Shown one piece after another: positions 44,693 through 53,607 of a stretch of 64,000 nt of DNA. A model generated the notes under the pieces. That model was not told the origin of the DNA and made no database searches. It saw only the letters and a list, made by a program, of their open reading frames with translations. The translations under genes were made by a program, and so were the position numbers. The stretch comes from Arthrobacter sp. RIT-PI-e (GTDB taxonomy: Bacteria > Actinomycetota > Actinomycetes > Actinomycetales > Micrococcaceae). The DNA lies in contig NZ_LGIU01000081.1 of the NCBI RefSeq assembly GCF_001187915.1, positions 1-64,000 of the forward strand, written 5' to 3'. How positions within the stretch are numbered: position 1 is the stretch's first letter; the number at the start of each line of letters is the position of its first letter.

Positions 44693-45513
44693 AGGCTCCA
44701 CTGTGGCGACGCGGCACGCTCAGCGTCGGGATGCTCGCGCTCGCCCTCATCATCGGCGTCCCGCTCTACTACATCGTCATCAACACCTTCAAGACCCAGG
44801 CGGACATGGTCGCGTCTCCGCTCGGGTTCCCCACCGAGTGGTCCTTCGAGAACTGGACGCAGGTCCTCACCAACCCGACCATCTACCAGGCCTTCGGCAA
44901 CACCCTCTATGTCACCGTGCTGGGAGTGCTGCTGCAGGTGTTCATCGGGGCGATGGCCGCCTACGCCATGCTCATCGCCCACGGCCGGCTCACCAAGATC
45001 CTCGCCGCCGTCCTCCTGCTCGGATTCATGATCCCCGGGCAGTCGACCCTCATCCCGCTCTACCGCACGCTCGTGGGACTCAGCCTGGTCAACAACCTCA
45101 ACGGACTCGTGCTCATGTATCTCGGGGGCTCCATCTTCTGCTTCTTCCTCATCCAGGGCTACATGCGAACGATCCCCTACGAGATCATCGAGGCCGCCCG
45201 GGTGGACGGCGCCGGTACCTTCCAGGTGTTCTGGGGCATCATCCTGCCGCTGATCAAGCCCATCCTCATCACGGTCAGCGTCTTCCAGACCATGTGGGTC
45301 TGGAACGATTTCCTCCTGCCGACGGTCTTCATCTCCTCGCCGCAGAAACAGACGATCGTGCTGCAGGTCTACCGCGCGGTATCGGAGTTCTCGACCGACT
45401 GGCCTGCCTTCATGACCGTCACCGTCGTCGCCCTGGTACCCATGGTGATCTTCTTCATCTTCACCCAACGCCACATCGTCAACGGACTGCTGGCAGGAAG
45501 TGTCAAGGGATGA
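44689..45513 (+). CDS. Sugar ABC transporter permease, MalG-type
   Basis: A 274-residue partner permease. Features are LALIIGVPLYYIVINTFKTQ, PLGFPTEWSFENWTQVL, FGNTLYVTVLGVLLQVFIGA, the EAA loop YEIIEAARVDGAGTFQVFWG and LPLIKPILITVSVF, and QTIVLQVYRAV with the MalG-type end RHIVNGLLAGSVKG. GTG 44689 overlaps the previous stop and its own stop overlaps the GH51 start, so the three are coupled. Confidence 0.92.
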   Translation: MKAPLWRRGTLSVGMLALALIIGVPLYYIVINTFKTQADMVASPLGFPTEWSFENWTQVLTNPTIYQAFGNTLYVTVLGVLLQVFIGAMAAYAMLIAHGRLTKILAAVLLLGFMIPGQSTLIPLYRTLVGLSLVNNLNGLVLMYLGGSIFCFFLIQGYMRTIPYEIIEAARVDGAGTFQVFWGIILPLIKPILITVSVFQTMWVWNDFLLPTVFISSPQKQTIVLQVYRAVSEFSTDWPAFMTVTVVALVPMVIFFIFTQRHIVNGLLAGSVKG

Positions 45514-47087
45514 CCACCACCACCGAGAAGGACCCCACCATGACTCCCCGCACCGATCTCCTCACCGCCGTGATCAACCTGGACCTCCCGGGGCCACGCA
45601 TCTCCCGCCACATCTACGGCCACTTCGCCGAGCACCTCGGACGGTGCATCTACGGAGGGTTCTACGTCGGCGAGGACTCGAGCATCCCGAACGAGGGAGG
45701 GATCCGGCTCGACGTCGTCGAGGCGCTGCGTGCCCTCAAGATCCCCAACCTCCGGTGGCCCGGCGGATGCTTCGCCGACGAGTACCACTGGCGCGACGGC
45801 ATCGGGCCGCGCGACGAACGCCCCCGCATGGTCAACTCGCACTGGGGCGACATCGTCGAGGACAACTCGTTCGGTACGCACGAGTTCATGCAGCTGTGCG
45901 AACTGCTCGGAGCCGACCCCTACGTCAGCGGAAACGTGGGGTCGGGCACGGTGCAGGAGATGAGCGAGTGGGTGGAGTACCTCACACGGGCCGACGAATC
46001 GCCGATGGCCACCCTGAGGCGCTCGAACGGCCGCGACGAACCCTGGGACCTGCCGTTCTTCGGCCTCGGCAACGAAGCCTGGGGCTGCGGCGGCAACATG
46101 ACCGCGCCCGGGTACGCGCACCTCGCCCGGCAGTACGCCACCTACGTGCGCAACCACGGTGACCGTCCCGTCTACAAGATCGCGGCCGGGGCCAATGTGG
46201 AGGACTACCGCTGGACCGAGACGCTGATGAAGGCGCTCGCCGACCTGGGGGGAGCCGGTGCCACACAGCACCAGCACTTCCAGGCCCTGTCGCTGCACTA
46301 CTACACCTACAACCAGTCGTGGGAGGACAAGGGCGATGCGACCAGCTTCGACACCGAGGCGTACTACACCACGATGAAACGGGCCCGGCGGATGGAAGAG
46401 CTCATCCGCAACCACGCCGCGGTGATGGACAGCTACGATCCGGAGCGCACGATCGGCCTCGTCGTGGACGAGTGGGGTACCTGGTGGAACGTGGAGGAGG
46501 GCACCAACCCGGGCTTCCTGTACCAACAGAACACCCTGCGCGATGCCCTGGTGGCCTCCGTGCACTTCGACATCTTCCATCGTTTCGCCGACCGCGTGGT
46601 TATGGCGAACATCGCCCAGACCGTCAACGTGCTGCAGGCCATGATCCTCACGGATCCGGACTCCGGAGCGCTCGTGCTCACCCCGAGCTACCACGTCTTC
46701 GAGATGAACTCCGGACACCACGACGCCGACTCGTTGTCGGTGGGCATCAAGGGGACCGTGCCGACCCGCGACGTCGAGGGCAGCGCACTGCCGCTGTTCT
46801 CCGCATCGGCGTCCGTCACCGGCGACACCGCCCTGGTGTCGCTCTCCAACCTGGACGAGAGCACGGCACGCACGGTGGTGCTCGATCTGCGCGGCCGCAC
46901 CGTGACGGGAAGCTCTGCACGGGTCCTGAATGCCCCGACGCTGCAGACGCACAACACTCCGGAGAATCCGGACGCGGTTGCACCAGTGGCGCACACCGGG
47001 ATCCGGGACCATGCGCACGGCCTCGAGGTGGACCTTCCCGCGCACTCCTACGTGACGGTCCAGCTGCACCTCGGCTCGGCTGGATGA
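45510..47087 (+). CDS. GH51 alpha-L-arabinofuranosidase
   Basis: Releases arabinofuranose from arabino-oligosaccharides; with no signal peptide it acts in the cytosol on imported sugars. 525 residues. The (beta/alpha)8 barrel has ISRHIYGHFAEHLGRCIYGG, LRWPGGCFADEYHWRDGIG, the acid/base Glu189 in GLGNEAWG and nucleophile Glu321 in VVDEWGTWW, with YHVFEMNSGHH near the start of the C-terminal beta domain. These match GH51 clan A enzymes. ATG 45510 overlaps the permease stop; a second ATG at 45540 would drop ten residues. Confidence 0.95.
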   Translation: MTTTTEKDPTMTPRTDLLTAVINLDLPGPRISRHIYGHFAEHLGRCIYGGFYVGEDSSIPNEGGIRLDVVEALRALKIPNLRWPGGCFADEYHWRDGIGPRDERPRMVNSHWGDIVEDNSFGTHEFMQLCELLGADPYVSGNVGSGTVQEMSEWVEYLTRADESPMATLRRSNGRDEPWDLPFFGLGNEAWGCGGNMTAPGYAHLARQYATYVRNHGDRPVYKIAAGANVEDYRWTETLMKALADLGGAGATQHQHFQALSLHYYTYNQSWEDKGDATSFDTEAYYTTMKRARRMEELIRNHAAVMDSYDPERTIGLVVDEWGTWWNVEEGTNPGFLYQQNTLRDALVASVHFDIFHRFADRVVMANIAQTVNVLQAMILTDPDSGALVLTPSYHVFEMNSGHHDADSLSVGIKGTVPTRDVEGSALPLFSASASVTGDTALVSLSNLDESTARTVVLDLRGRTVTGSSARVLNAPTLQTHNTPENPDAVAPVAHTGIRDHAHGLEVDLPAHSYVTVQLHLGSAG

Positions 47088-47169
47088 AGGTTCCAGACAC
47101 TCCGACCTGAGACGGGCTCACGCGCGATCAAGCCGTGCCGCCTCGCATGGAAGTTCTGGGGGCCTGGAC

Positions 47170-47210
47170 CTCCTACCGCTCCGCTCCCCACCGGGTCGGT
47201 GCGGTAGGAG
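47170..47210 (+). terminator. Terminator between convergent genes
   Basis: CTCCTACCGC (47170-47179) and GCGGTAGGAG (47201-47210) are exact complements with a 21-base loop. It lies between the GH51 stop and the end of the convergent LLM gene and could serve both. No T-run. Confidence 0.55.
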
Positions 47211-47255
47211 TCCGGCGGCGGTCCTGGTTCTACTCCTCCATGGGGAGGGATCGGT

Positions 47256-48293
47256 TCACGCCGGCGCCCAGCCCAGCGCCGGCCCCAGATGCGTGGCGAT
47301 GTCCGTGAGGATCTGCACGTAGTCCTCGTGCTCGAAGCTGAAGGGAAGGGCGAACGCCACCTCGTCCACCTCCCGGAACCCTGCGTGCGCGTACAGCTGC
47401 TCCGCGATCTCCTCGCTGGTGCCGATGAGATCCGGGGCGAACAGCATGCCCCGCGGTCCCTGCCGTGATGTCGTCCGCGGTGTGCGCTCGTCGACGTACC
47501 GTCGGTACTTCTCCCGCTGCTCCGTCGTCGCAGAATCGGTGGGGATCACCACCAGCCCCTGCGAGACCCGGGCCTGGTCGGGGGTCCTCCCGTTCGCCGC
47601 GGCAGCGGCGCGGTAGGCGCGGATCTGAGCCTGCTGCACCCGGTCGAACACCGGCTCCTCCTCCGCCTCGGGGAAGATCACGCTGCTGGAGAGCAGATTG
47701 AAGCCGTGCTCACCGGCCCAGAGAGCCGACTTCATGCTCCCCGCCCCGTACCAGAGGCGCTGCCGCAACCCGGGGGAGTGCGGCTCCACCCGGTTCGAGA
47801 ACTCCTCCACCACGCCCTGCTTCCCGGACAGCTCGCGGACCGGATCCCCGGCCACCAGACGGGCGAACCGCTCCAGCCGTGCGTAACCGAAGTCCTCGAC
47901 GTCGGCCGAGTCCGGGTACAGCTCGCCCTGCACCGTCCCGTAGTGCATCGGTTCGCCGACGCTCAGGCCGGGATTGACGCGTCCGCCCGCGAGGAGATCC
48001 ACGGTGGCGAGATCCTCGGCCAGGCGCAGGGGGTTCTCCCATCCGAGGGGCGTCACGGCGGTGCCGATGGCGATGCGCGAGGTGCGTTGGCTCGCGGCGG
48101 CCATCATCGCGACCGGGGAGGAGATCCCGAACTGCAGGTGGCGGTGACGCAGCCAGGCGCTGTCGAACCCGAGGCGTTCACCGAGCTCGATGATCCGCAG
48201 GGTCGATTCGTGTCCGGCGGCCGGGTCCGCCGGATCGAACACGCCGATGGTGAGGAAGCCGAGCATGGCGAGAGGCTGCGTCGAATCGGGCAT
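47256..48293 (-). CDS. LLM-class flavin-dependent oxidoreductase
   Basis: A 345-residue luciferase-like monooxygenase fold using FMNH2 or F420. It begins MLGFLTIGVFDPADPAAG, then LGFDSAWLRHRHLQFGISSP (first family strand), RIAIGTAVTPLGWENPLRLA, ATVDLLAGGRVNPGLSVGEP, and ends GTSEEIAEQLYAHAG, EVAFALPFSFEHEDYVQIL. The substrate cannot be inferred; sulfonate, aldehyde or drug-like oxidations occur in the family. It follows a small gene of unknown function by 72 bp on the same strand. Confidence 0.9.
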   Translation of the reverse strand: MPDSTQPLAMLGFLTIGVFDPADPAAGHESTLRIIELGERLGFDSAWLRHRHLQFGISSPVAMMAAASQRTSRIAIGTAVTPLGWENPLRLAEDLATVDLLAGGRVNPGLSVGEPMHYGTVQGELYPDSADVEDFGYARLERFARLVAGDPVRELSGKQGVVEEFSNRVEPHSPGLRQRLWYGAGSMKSALWAGEHGFNLLSSSVIFPEAEEEPVFDRVQQAQIRAYRAAAAANGRTPDQARVSQGLVVIPTDSATTEQREKYRRYVDERTPRTTSRQGPRGMLFAPDLIGTSEEIAEQLYAHAGFREVDEVAFALPFSFEHEDYVQILTDIATHLGPALGWAPA

Positions 48294-48365
48294 CGGGATC
48301 CTTGGTGGGAAGGGGCTACGGATGGTCGCCAGGACAGGGCCGGAACACGGAGGTGAACAGCCGGA

Positions 48366-48680
48366 TCACCACATCCGGCTGTTGGTCTCCGCCACGAAAC
48401 CGCGGCCGTCGGAGAACCAGTGGATCGTGGGGCTCCTGCGTGCCGTCGGTGTGGTGAGTTCCGCGAAGAGGTCGGCGTTGAACCTGTTGTACAGCTCGGG
48501 GGAACTGAGCACGGTGTCCTCGGTGATCACGAAGACCGGCCCCTTGAGGCCCTTGCTCTGGATGGAGAGGTGCACTTCCGCATGCTGGTCGAGCCGGGCT
48601 CGTAGGGCGCCGATCGCGGCCTGGACATTCGCGTCGTCGTCCCAGACCGCGGCATGGCGGTCCACGAAAAGCCAGGCCAT
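48366..48680 (-). CDS. Hypothetical protein, 104 residues
   Basis: Not recognised. ATG 48680 follows GAGGAG seven bases upstream, a strong site. The product starts MAWLFVDRHAAVWDDDANVQ, has alternating strands and helices (LRARLDQHAEVHLSIQSKG, GPVFVITEDTVLSS) and ends with TIHWFSDGRGFVAE. It has no signal peptide, helices or cysteines. It probably shares a transcript with the LLM oxidoreductase downstream, so a link with that activity is possible. Confidence 0.65.
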   Translation of the reverse strand: MAWLFVDRHAAVWDDDANVQAAIGALRARLDQHAEVHLSIQSKGLKGPVFVITEDTVLSSPELYNRFNADLFAELTTPTARRSPTIHWFSDGRGFVAETNSRMW

Positions 48681-48984
48681 GGTGCTCCTCGTCGTCAGGA
48701 TGGAATACGTACTCGTACGCCCAGCAAAGCACCGCGCACCGACACCCATCAAGCGTTCCCGCCCGGCTCGCCTACACGTTGCGGTGCACGAGCGCCGGAG
48801 GGTATCCATGAACACAAGGTTGCAGCTGGATAACAACCCCTTTATCGGTCGCGGATGGATACCTGTTGGTAACAAATTGCACCTAGGCTCGTGGCTACGT
48901 GAGCGACGTCACCGCTCCGGTCCCGTGCCGGCCGTCACGCACCACCGTGTGGAGCCGGAACACCATCAAGGAAAAGGAGACGGA
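48681..48984. other. Divergent intergenic region, 304 bp
   Basis: Lies between the small minus-strand gene and the first peptide-binding lipoprotein. It should hold both promoters. A quasi-repeated TACGTAC / TCGTACG word at 48707-48720 and GTTGGTAACAAATTG near 48872 stand out, but I cannot assign boxes with confidence. No gene is seen. Confidence 0.4.
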
Positions 48985-50778
48985 ATGCGTTTCGGACGTA
49001 CTTCCAAGGCTGTGGGAGTGGCTGCAGCCGCAGCTCTCGCACTGAGCGCCTGTGCTGCCAACACCGGCACCGAGACACCCAGCGAGACTCCTGAGGGGGA
49101 GGCCTCGGGTGGCAGCATCCGCGTCGTGGAGGTCAACGCCTTCAGCTCGTTCAACTCGAACAGCTCCACGGGCAACGTGGACATCAACGGCAAGATCGCC
49201 TACGCCACGCACTCCGGTTTCGTGTACCTCAACAATGACCTCGAGATCGTGGAGAACGAGGACTTCGGCACCATGGAGGTGCTCTCCGAGGACCCGCTCA
49301 GCGTGCGCTACACGGTCAACGAGGGGGTCAACTGGTCCGACGGCGAACCAGTCGACGGCGGAGACCTACTGCTCACCTGGGCCTACTCCTCCGGTTTCTT
49401 CGACGACTCCAACAACGAGGAAGGCGACGCCGCGACCGGTACCACCTACTTCGACTACGCAGGTGACACCAGCGGTCTCGGTCTGACCGAGCGCCCCGAG
49501 ATCGGCGAGGACGGGCGTTCCATCACGCTCAACTACTCGGAGCCTTACGCGGACTACCAGATCGCCTTCGGTCTCCTGAGCGACGGCGGTATCGCCACCC
49601 CCGCGCACGTCCTCGCGGAGAAGGCGGGGATCGGCGACGAGGACGCGCTGATCGAAGCCATCCAGAGTGCTCCGGAAGGCGACCTGGAGAACCCTACCGA
49701 GCGACCTGACATCCAGGCCCTCGCGGACTTCTGGAACACCGGCTTCGACACGAAGTCACTGCCGTCCGATCAGTCGCTGTACCTGTCCAACGGCCCGTTC
49801 ATCGCCTCGGCGGTCACCCCCGAACAGTCCATGACACTGGTGCGCAACGAGGACTACACCTGGGGACCCACTCCGCAGGCGGACGAGGTCATCGTCCGCT
49901 ACATCGGTGAGGCGCCGGGGCAGATCCAGGCCCTGCAGAACGGCGAGGTGGACATCATCGCGCCGCAGGCCTCCGCCGACACCGTGGAGCAGCTCGAGGG
50001 CCTCGAGGGCATCACCGTGCAGCGCGGCAACCAGCTCTCCTACGACCACCTCGACCTCAACTACAGCGGCGTCTTCGAGGACGAGAACGTCCGGGAGGCC
50101 TTCATGAAGGTGATCCCCCGCGAGCAGCTCGTGGACACCATCATCCGCAAGCTGAACCCCGAGGCGGAGCCGCTCGACTCGCAGCTGTTCCTCCAGGACG
50201 CGGCCGCGTACGAGGAAAGCGCCTCGAACAACGGGTCCGACGCCTACGCGGAGGTGGACATCGAGGGAGCACGCGAGCTGCTCGACGGTGCCACCCCGGA
50301 GGTCCGCATCATGTACAACCGGGACAACCCCAACCGGTTGAACAGTTACACGCTGATCGCCGAATCCGCCCGCGAGGCCGGTTTCAACGTCGTCGACGGC
50401 GGCCTCGGTGCCTCCGACTGGGGAGCTGCACTCGGAGGCGGAACCTACGACGCGGCGATCTACGGATGGATCCAGACGGGCGCGGGTGTGTCGGGCGTCC
50501 CGCAGATCTTCAAGACCGGCAGCGGATCCAACTTCAACGGGTTCTCGAGCCCGGAGGCCGACGAGCTGATGGACGAGTTGATCGTGACCACGGATCCTGA
50601 CGAGCAGAATGCCCTGCAGGTGCAGATCGACAAGTTGATCTGGGACTCCAAGTACGGTCTGCCCCTCTTCCAGGTCCCCGGCATCGAGGCGTACAGCGAT
50701 GCGGTGACCGGCATCGAGTACATGCCGAACCAGACGGGTGTCTGGTGGAACGTCTGGGACTGGGAAGTGGTCCAGTAG
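48985..50778 (+). CDS. Peptide/solute ABC transporter binding lipoprotein 1 (SBP_bac_5)
   Basis: A 597-residue DppA/OppA-type receptor. Lipoprotein signal MRFGRTSKAVGVA with lipobox LSAC (Cys23). Domain features are GKIAYATHSGFVYLNNDLEI, VRYTVNEGVNWSDGEPVDGG, LVRNEDYTWGPTPQADEVIV, IQALQNGEVDIIAPQASADT, and late YDAAIYGWIQTGAGVSGVPQ and GSGSNFNGFSSPEADELMDE. GGAGA precedes ATG 48985. The first residues are nearly the same as those of lipoprotein 2 at 56404, so the operons are paralogous. A strong terminator follows, before the permeases. Confidence 0.92.
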   Translation: MRFGRTSKAVGVAAAAALALSACAANTGTETPSETPEGEASGGSIRVVEVNAFSSFNSNSSTGNVDINGKIAYATHSGFVYLNNDLEIVENEDFGTMEVLSEDPLSVRYTVNEGVNWSDGEPVDGGDLLLTWAYSSGFFDDSNNEEGDAATGTTYFDYAGDTSGLGLTERPEIGEDGRSITLNYSEPYADYQIAFGLLSDGGIATPAHVLAEKAGIGDEDALIEAIQSAPEGDLENPTERPDIQALADFWNTGFDTKSLPSDQSLYLSNGPFIASAVTPEQSMTLVRNEDYTWGPTPQADEVIVRYIGEAPGQIQALQNGEVDIIAPQASADTVEQLEGLEGITVQRGNQLSYDHLDLNYSGVFEDENVREAFMKVIPREQLVDTIIRKLNPEAEPLDSQLFLQDAAAYEESASNNGSDAYAEVDIEGARELLDGATPEVRIMYNRDNPNRLNSYTLIAESAREAGFNVVDGGLGASDWGAALGGGTYDAAIYGWIQTGAGVSGVPQIFKTGSGSNFNGFSSPEADELMDELIVTTDPDEQNALQVQIDKLIWDSKYGLPLFQVPGIEAYSDAVTGIEYMPNQTGVWWNVWDWEVVQ

Positions 50779-50823
50779 TACACCCAGGCGTACACACCGC
50801 ACGGCTGCCGCCTCGGCGGTAGG

Positions 50824-50866
50824 AAAGGCGCCGGGATCGGGGGACTGACCCGTCCCGGCGCCTTTT
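50824..50866 (+). terminator. Rho-independent terminator within ABC operon 1
   Basis: AAAGGCGCCGGGA (50824-50836) pairs with TCCCGGCGCCTTT and runs into TTTT (50863-50866). It lies between the binding-protein gene and dppB-like, so most transcripts should stop after the receptor gene. Confidence 0.85.
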
Positions 50867-51026
50867 CTCGTGCCCTGCGTCTCCTGCCCCGACGAGCACC
50901 CTCCTCCCTCCCGGAGCTCAGGGAGTCATTGGGAAAGGCCACATTCCGCTGTGCAAAGCCCTGCACTACACTTTCGCGATAGCACGGGAACGCCTTCCCG
51001 ACACCACTAGCGAGGCTCGAGATCCA

Positions 51027-52568
51027 ATGCTGACCTACATCGTCCGACGTCTCGTGACGGCCGTCCTCATCCTCTTCGGAGCATCCTTCGTCGTCTACCA
51101 GCTGACGGCCCTCTCCGGGGATCCGCTTGAGGACCTCCGCGGCAGCAACGCCCCCAACCGCGACCAGCTCATCCAGCAGAGGATCGATCTGCTGGACCTG
51201 GACACCCCGGCGCCGCTGCGCTACTTCGGGTGGCTGGCGGGCGCGGCGAAGTGCCTCGTCCCGTTCGCGGCCACCTGCGACCTCGGACAGAGCATCCAGG
51301 GCGAGCCCGTGGCGACCGCCCTGGTCCGTGCGATGGGCAACACCATCACGCTCGTGACGGCGGCCACCTTCCTCGCGATCGTCATCGGGGTGTCCCTGGG
51401 CATCATCACCGCCCTGCGCCAGTACAGCGGCCTGGACTACGGCGTGACCTTCATGTCCTTCCTCTTCTTCTCCCTGCCGATCTTCTGGCTCGCCGTGCTG
51501 CTCAAGGAGTTCGGGGCGATCGGGTTCAACAACTTCCTGGCCGATCCGCAGATATCGGGCTCCACCATCCTCGTGGTCGCCATCGCGAGCGGACTGATCT
51601 GGTCGCTGTTCGCCAGCCGGCCCTGGGCTCGGAAGGGGATCGCCTTCGTCCTGGGCGCCGTGGTGGCCGCGGCCCTCCTGTTCGTGCTCGGTGCGGTGGA
51701 CTGGTTCTCGACCCCCGGTCTCGGCCCTGTGGTGCTCCTCGTCACCGGGGTCGGCGCGGCCTTCGGGATCGTGCTGCTCACGGCAGGGCTGCGGAACCGT
51801 AAGGCCCTGCTCTCCGCGCTGATCATGGTGGCACTCGGCCTGGTGGCCTACTACGTGGTCAACCCGTTCCTCAACGGCGCGACCGTCTGGCTGATCGTGG
51901 GGCTCGCGATCGCCACCGTGCTGGTGGGCCTCGCCGTCGGTTACGTCATGGGCGGGTACGACCGCGGTCAGAGCATGCGTGCTGCGGCGTCGACCGGTCT
52001 GCTCATGGGGCTGCTGATCGTCGTGGACCGCTTCATGGTCACCTGGCCGTCCTACGTGGACAACCCCCGCATCCGTGGAAGGCCCATTGCCACGGTCGGC
52101 GCGGAGACCCCCGGCCTCGACGGCGGTTTCTGGATCAACGGCCTCGACACCTTCACGCACCTCCTGCTCCCCACGCTGGCCCTCCTCCTCGCCTCCCTCG
52201 CCGGCTACAGCCGCTACTCCCGGGCGTCGATGCTGGAGATCATGAACATGGACTACATCCGCACCGCCCGGGCCAAGGGCCTCAGCGAGCGCACGGTGAT
52301 CATGCGGCACGCGTTCCGCAACGCGCTCATCCCGCTCGCCACCCTCGTGGCCTTCGACATCGGCGCGCTGATCGGCGGAGCGATCATCACCGAGCAGGTC
52401 TTCGCCTTCGCGGGGATGGGCCAGCTGTTCGTCCAGGCGCTGCAGCGGGTGGACCCGGATCCCATCATGGGCTTCTTCCTGGTGGCCGGCATCCTCGCGC
52501 TGGTGTTCAACCTCCTGGCCGACATCGTGTACTCCTTCCTCGATCCTCGCGTAAGGGTGAAAGCATGA
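51027..52568 (+). CDS. Peptide-type ABC permease 1B (DppB-like) with large membrane insert
   Basis: A 513-residue permease where DppB is about 310-340. The N-terminal third (MLTYIVRRLVTAVLILFGAS, YFGWLAGAAKCLVPFAATCD, MGNTITLVTAATFLAIVIGV) and the C-terminal part (THLLLPTLALLLASLAGYSR, EIMNMDYIRTARAKGLSERT with EAA loop, GALIGGAIITEQVFAFAGMG) are typical. About 170 residues between (about 170-345) form five or six extra hydrophobic segments. No frameshift is seen, so the insert is real. Stop overlaps the next ATG. Confidence 0.9.
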   Translation: MLTYIVRRLVTAVLILFGASFVVYQLTALSGDPLEDLRGSNAPNRDQLIQQRIDLLDLDTPAPLRYFGWLAGAAKCLVPFAATCDLGQSIQGEPVATALVRAMGNTITLVTAATFLAIVIGVSLGIITALRQYSGLDYGVTFMSFLFFSLPIFWLAVLLKEFGAIGFNNFLADPQISGSTILVVAIASGLIWSLFASRPWARKGIAFVLGAVVAAALLFVLGAVDWFSTPGLGPVVLLVTGVGAAFGIVLLTAGLRNRKALLSALIMVALGLVAYYVVNPFLNGATVWLIVGLAIATVLVGLAVGYVMGGYDRGQSMRAAASTGLLMGLLIVVDRFMVTWPSYVDNPRIRGRPIATVGAETPGLDGGFWINGLDTFTHLLLPTLALLLASLAGYSRYSRASMLEIMNMDYIRTARAKGLSERTVIMRHAFRNALIPLATLVAFDIGALIGGAIITEQVFAFAGMGQLFVQALQRVDPDPIMGFFLVAGILALVFNLLADIVYSFLDPRVRVKA

Positions 52569-53599
52569 GCACTCAGACCCCCTCCGACCTCCCGCGCGGC
52601 GAAGCCGCGACGGTCACCGGGCCCACGCACCCGACTCCCGAGGCGGAGGCGAAGGGGCTCTCCCAGGGGCAGATCGTCCGGAAGAAGTTCCTCGGGAACA
52701 CCGCGGCCATCGTCAGCCTGATCGTCTTCGCCGCCGTCGTGGTCCTCTCCTTCACCTCCGTGGGGTTCGCGGGAATCCCCGGCTGGTGGAAGTACAACCA
52801 CACGCAGTTCGTGGCCCTGCTCGACGGCGGCGCGCCCACGGTCACCGGTCCGTTCAGCTGGGGGGAGCACCCGTTCGGGCAGGACTCGATCGGCCGTGAC
52901 TACTTCGCGATGACCATGCGCGGTACGCAGAACTCGATCATCATCATGGTGATCATCGGCACGCTCGCCGGGCTGGTCGGCGTGGTAGTCGGAGCCTGCT
53001 CGGGGTACTTCCGCGGCTGGACCGAAGCCGTGCTGATGCGTTTCACCGACGTCATCATCATCATCCCCGTGGTCCTCGCAGCAGCGACCCTCGGCCAGGC
53101 GGTCAACCGCTTCGTCGGATCCGGTGCCCAGATCTGGCTGCTCGGCATCTTCCTCGGCTTGGTGCTGTGGACGGGGCTCGCGCGGCTGGTGCGTGGCGAG
53201 TTCCTCACCCTGCGGGAGCGCGAGTTCGTCGACGCGGCGAAGATCGCCGGTGCCTCGAACGCGCGAATCATCTTCAAGCACATCCTGCCCAACGCGGTGG
53301 GGGTGATCATCGTCAACACCACGCTGCTGATGTCCTCCGCGATCCTGCTCGAGACGGCACTCAGCTACATCGGCTTCGGGGTCAAGGCACCGGACGTCTC
53401 GCTCGGCCTCATCATCAGCCAGAACCAGGAGGCCTTCCAGACCAGGCCCTGGCTGTTCTGGTTCCCGGGCCTGTTCATCGTGCTGATCTGCCTCTGCATC
53501 AACTTCATCGGCGACGGCCTCCGTGATGCCTTCGACCCGCGGCAGAAGAAGTTCAATGCGGCACGCGCCAGGAACGCGGCGAAGCCGGTCTCCGCGTGA
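52565..53599 (+). CDS. Peptide-type ABC permease 1C (DppC-like)
   Basis: A 344-residue permease. A polar N-terminus (residues 1-40) leads into VRKKFLGNTAAIVSLIVFAA, then GEHPFGQDSIGRDYFAMTMR (the DppC GTDxxGRD motif) and the EAA loop EFVDAAKIAGASNARIIFKH, followed by ILPNAVGVIIVNTTLL, ETALSYIGFGVKAPDVSLG and a FIGDGLRDAFDPR end. It pairs with the upstream DppB-like subunit; ATG 52565 overlaps that gene's stop. Confidence 0.92.
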   Translation: MSTQTPSDLPRGEAATVTGPTHPTPEAEAKGLSQGQIVRKKFLGNTAAIVSLIVFAAVVVLSFTSVGFAGIPGWWKYNHTQFVALLDGGAPTVTGPFSWGEHPFGQDSIGRDYFAMTMRGTQNSIIIMVIIGTLAGLVGVVVGACSGYFRGWTEAVLMRFTDVIIIIPVVLAAATLGQAVNRFVGSGAQIWLLGIFLGLVLWTGLARLVRGEFLTLREREFVDAAKIAGASNARIIFKHILPNAVGVIIVNTTLLMSSAILLETALSYIGFGVKAPDVSLGLIISQNQEAFQTRPWLFWFPGLFIVLICLCINFIGDGLRDAFDPRQKKFNAARARNAAKPVSA

Positions 53600-53607
53600 G
53601 CTGCACC

